A stretch of DNA of 32,489 nt. Origin: Larsenimonas salina (GTDB taxonomy: Bacteria; Pseudomonadota; Gammaproteobacteria; Pseudomonadales; Halomonadaceae). Both the position numbers and the translations under genes were made by a program. The stretch spans positions 1 to 32,489 of the forward strand of contig NZ_JAMLJJ010000011.1 in assembly GCF_023736155.1 (NCBI RefSeq), in the 5' to 3' direction. This document shows, piece after piece, positions 32,369-32,489 of the stretch. Below the pieces are notes generated by a model. That model saw nothing but the letters and a program-made list of their open reading frames with translations, made no database searches and was not told the DNA's origin. Each line of letters starts with the position of its first letter. The stretch's first letter is position 1.

Positions 32369-32489
32369 ATGCGATCCGAGAGTGGCCTATTAAAGGGGCT
32401 CAACCCCACCGTAACCATCGCGTCGAAGATACTGGTCATCGGTTTCGTGACCTTTTGCGCCATCATGGCCGACCAGGCCGGCGTGATCT
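32369..32489 (+). CDS. BCCT-family transporter, N-terminal fragment (cut by window edge)
   Basis: Open from ATG 32369 to the end of the window (40 codons) with a weak GAGAG eight bases upstream. It begins M-R-S-E-S-G-L-L-K-G-L-N-P-T-V-T, then a hydrophobic helix A-S-K-I-L-V-I-G-F-V and D-Q-A-G. This start is characteristic of a BCCT subgroup found beside betaine catabolic genes in Pseudomonas and relatives. The rest lies outside the window, so the call rests on the N-terminus alone. It would be the fifth BCCT gene in this stretch. Confidence 0.7.
   Translation, partial: MRSESGLLKGLNPTVTIASKILVIGFVTFCAIMADQAGVI

Overview
The window looks like chromosomal DNA from a halophilic gammaproteobacterium, most likely Halomonadaceae (Halomonas or a relative). 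The reasons are high GC, strong C/G third-position bias, parts of five BCCT (betaine/choline/carnitine) transporter genes in 32 kb, and gene families typical of halophiles that take up quaternary ammonium solutes and use them as carbon and nitrogen sources. The assignment is inferred from gene content; there is no rRNA or marker gene here. I see no tRNA, rRNA, CRISPR array, insertion sequence or phage gene.

Layout. Positions 1-5000: the tail of a BCCT gene, a GcvA-like LysR regulator, csaA, a DMT-permease pseudogene with an internal deletion, and a full BetT-type transporter with its C-terminal regulatory domain. Positions 5400-7200: two convergent LysR genes. Positions 7323-12265: a divergently transcribed operon of an ArpA/BesD-like Fe(II)/2OG oxygenase, a DddP-like M24 metalloenzyme, a BCCT transporter and an SDR. 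The first three each carry one disabling lesion (TAG, TGA, frameshift), while the SDR is intact. Positions 12333-14403: an isopenicillin-N-synthase-like oxygenase and a GlxA/AraC-type regulator. Positions 14500-19655: a TetR regulator, a ProC-like reductase, an N-methylproline demethylase (StcD/HpbA type), a cupin and an Ldh2-type dehydrogenase. Positions 19752-23451: hpbD (proline-betaine/hydroxyproline-betaine 2-epimerase) with two SDR genes, opposite a LysR regulator. Positions 23598-30335: a five-gene minus-strand operon of DapA-family deaminase, FAD amine oxidase, aldehyde dehydrogenase, oxygenase reductase and BCCT transporter. Positions 30984-32489: glutathione-independent formaldehyde dehydrogenase and the start of another BCCT gene.

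How the genes fit together. From about 14.5 kb to 32.2 kb they reconstruct most of the known trans-4-hydroxyproline-betaine/proline-betaine pathway: uptake (BCCT), C2 epimerisation (HpbD), first N-demethylation (the reductase at 25347 plus a Rieske oxygenase that is not in the window), second N-demethylation (HpbA/StcD), oxidation of cis-hydroxyproline (FAD oxidase), deamination to 2-oxoglutarate semialdehyde (DapA family), oxidation to 2-oxoglutarate (ALDH), and disposal of the released formaldehyde (FdhA). Three SDRs, an Ldh2 protein, a cupin and a ProC-like protein have no place in the textbook scheme. A paired 21-bp-spaced TGTAC motif occurs both in the promoter of the TetR gene and in the proC/hpbA divergent promoter, which suggests a local regulon.

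The 7.3-12.3 kb operon is the least familiar part. It combines a putative free-amino-acid hydroxylase, a DddP-fold enzyme lacking the catalytic Asp, and a transporter and SDR that are paralogs of the pair in the hydroxyproline-betaine locus. It looks like a related osmolyte pathway for an unknown substrate that is now decaying in this strain.
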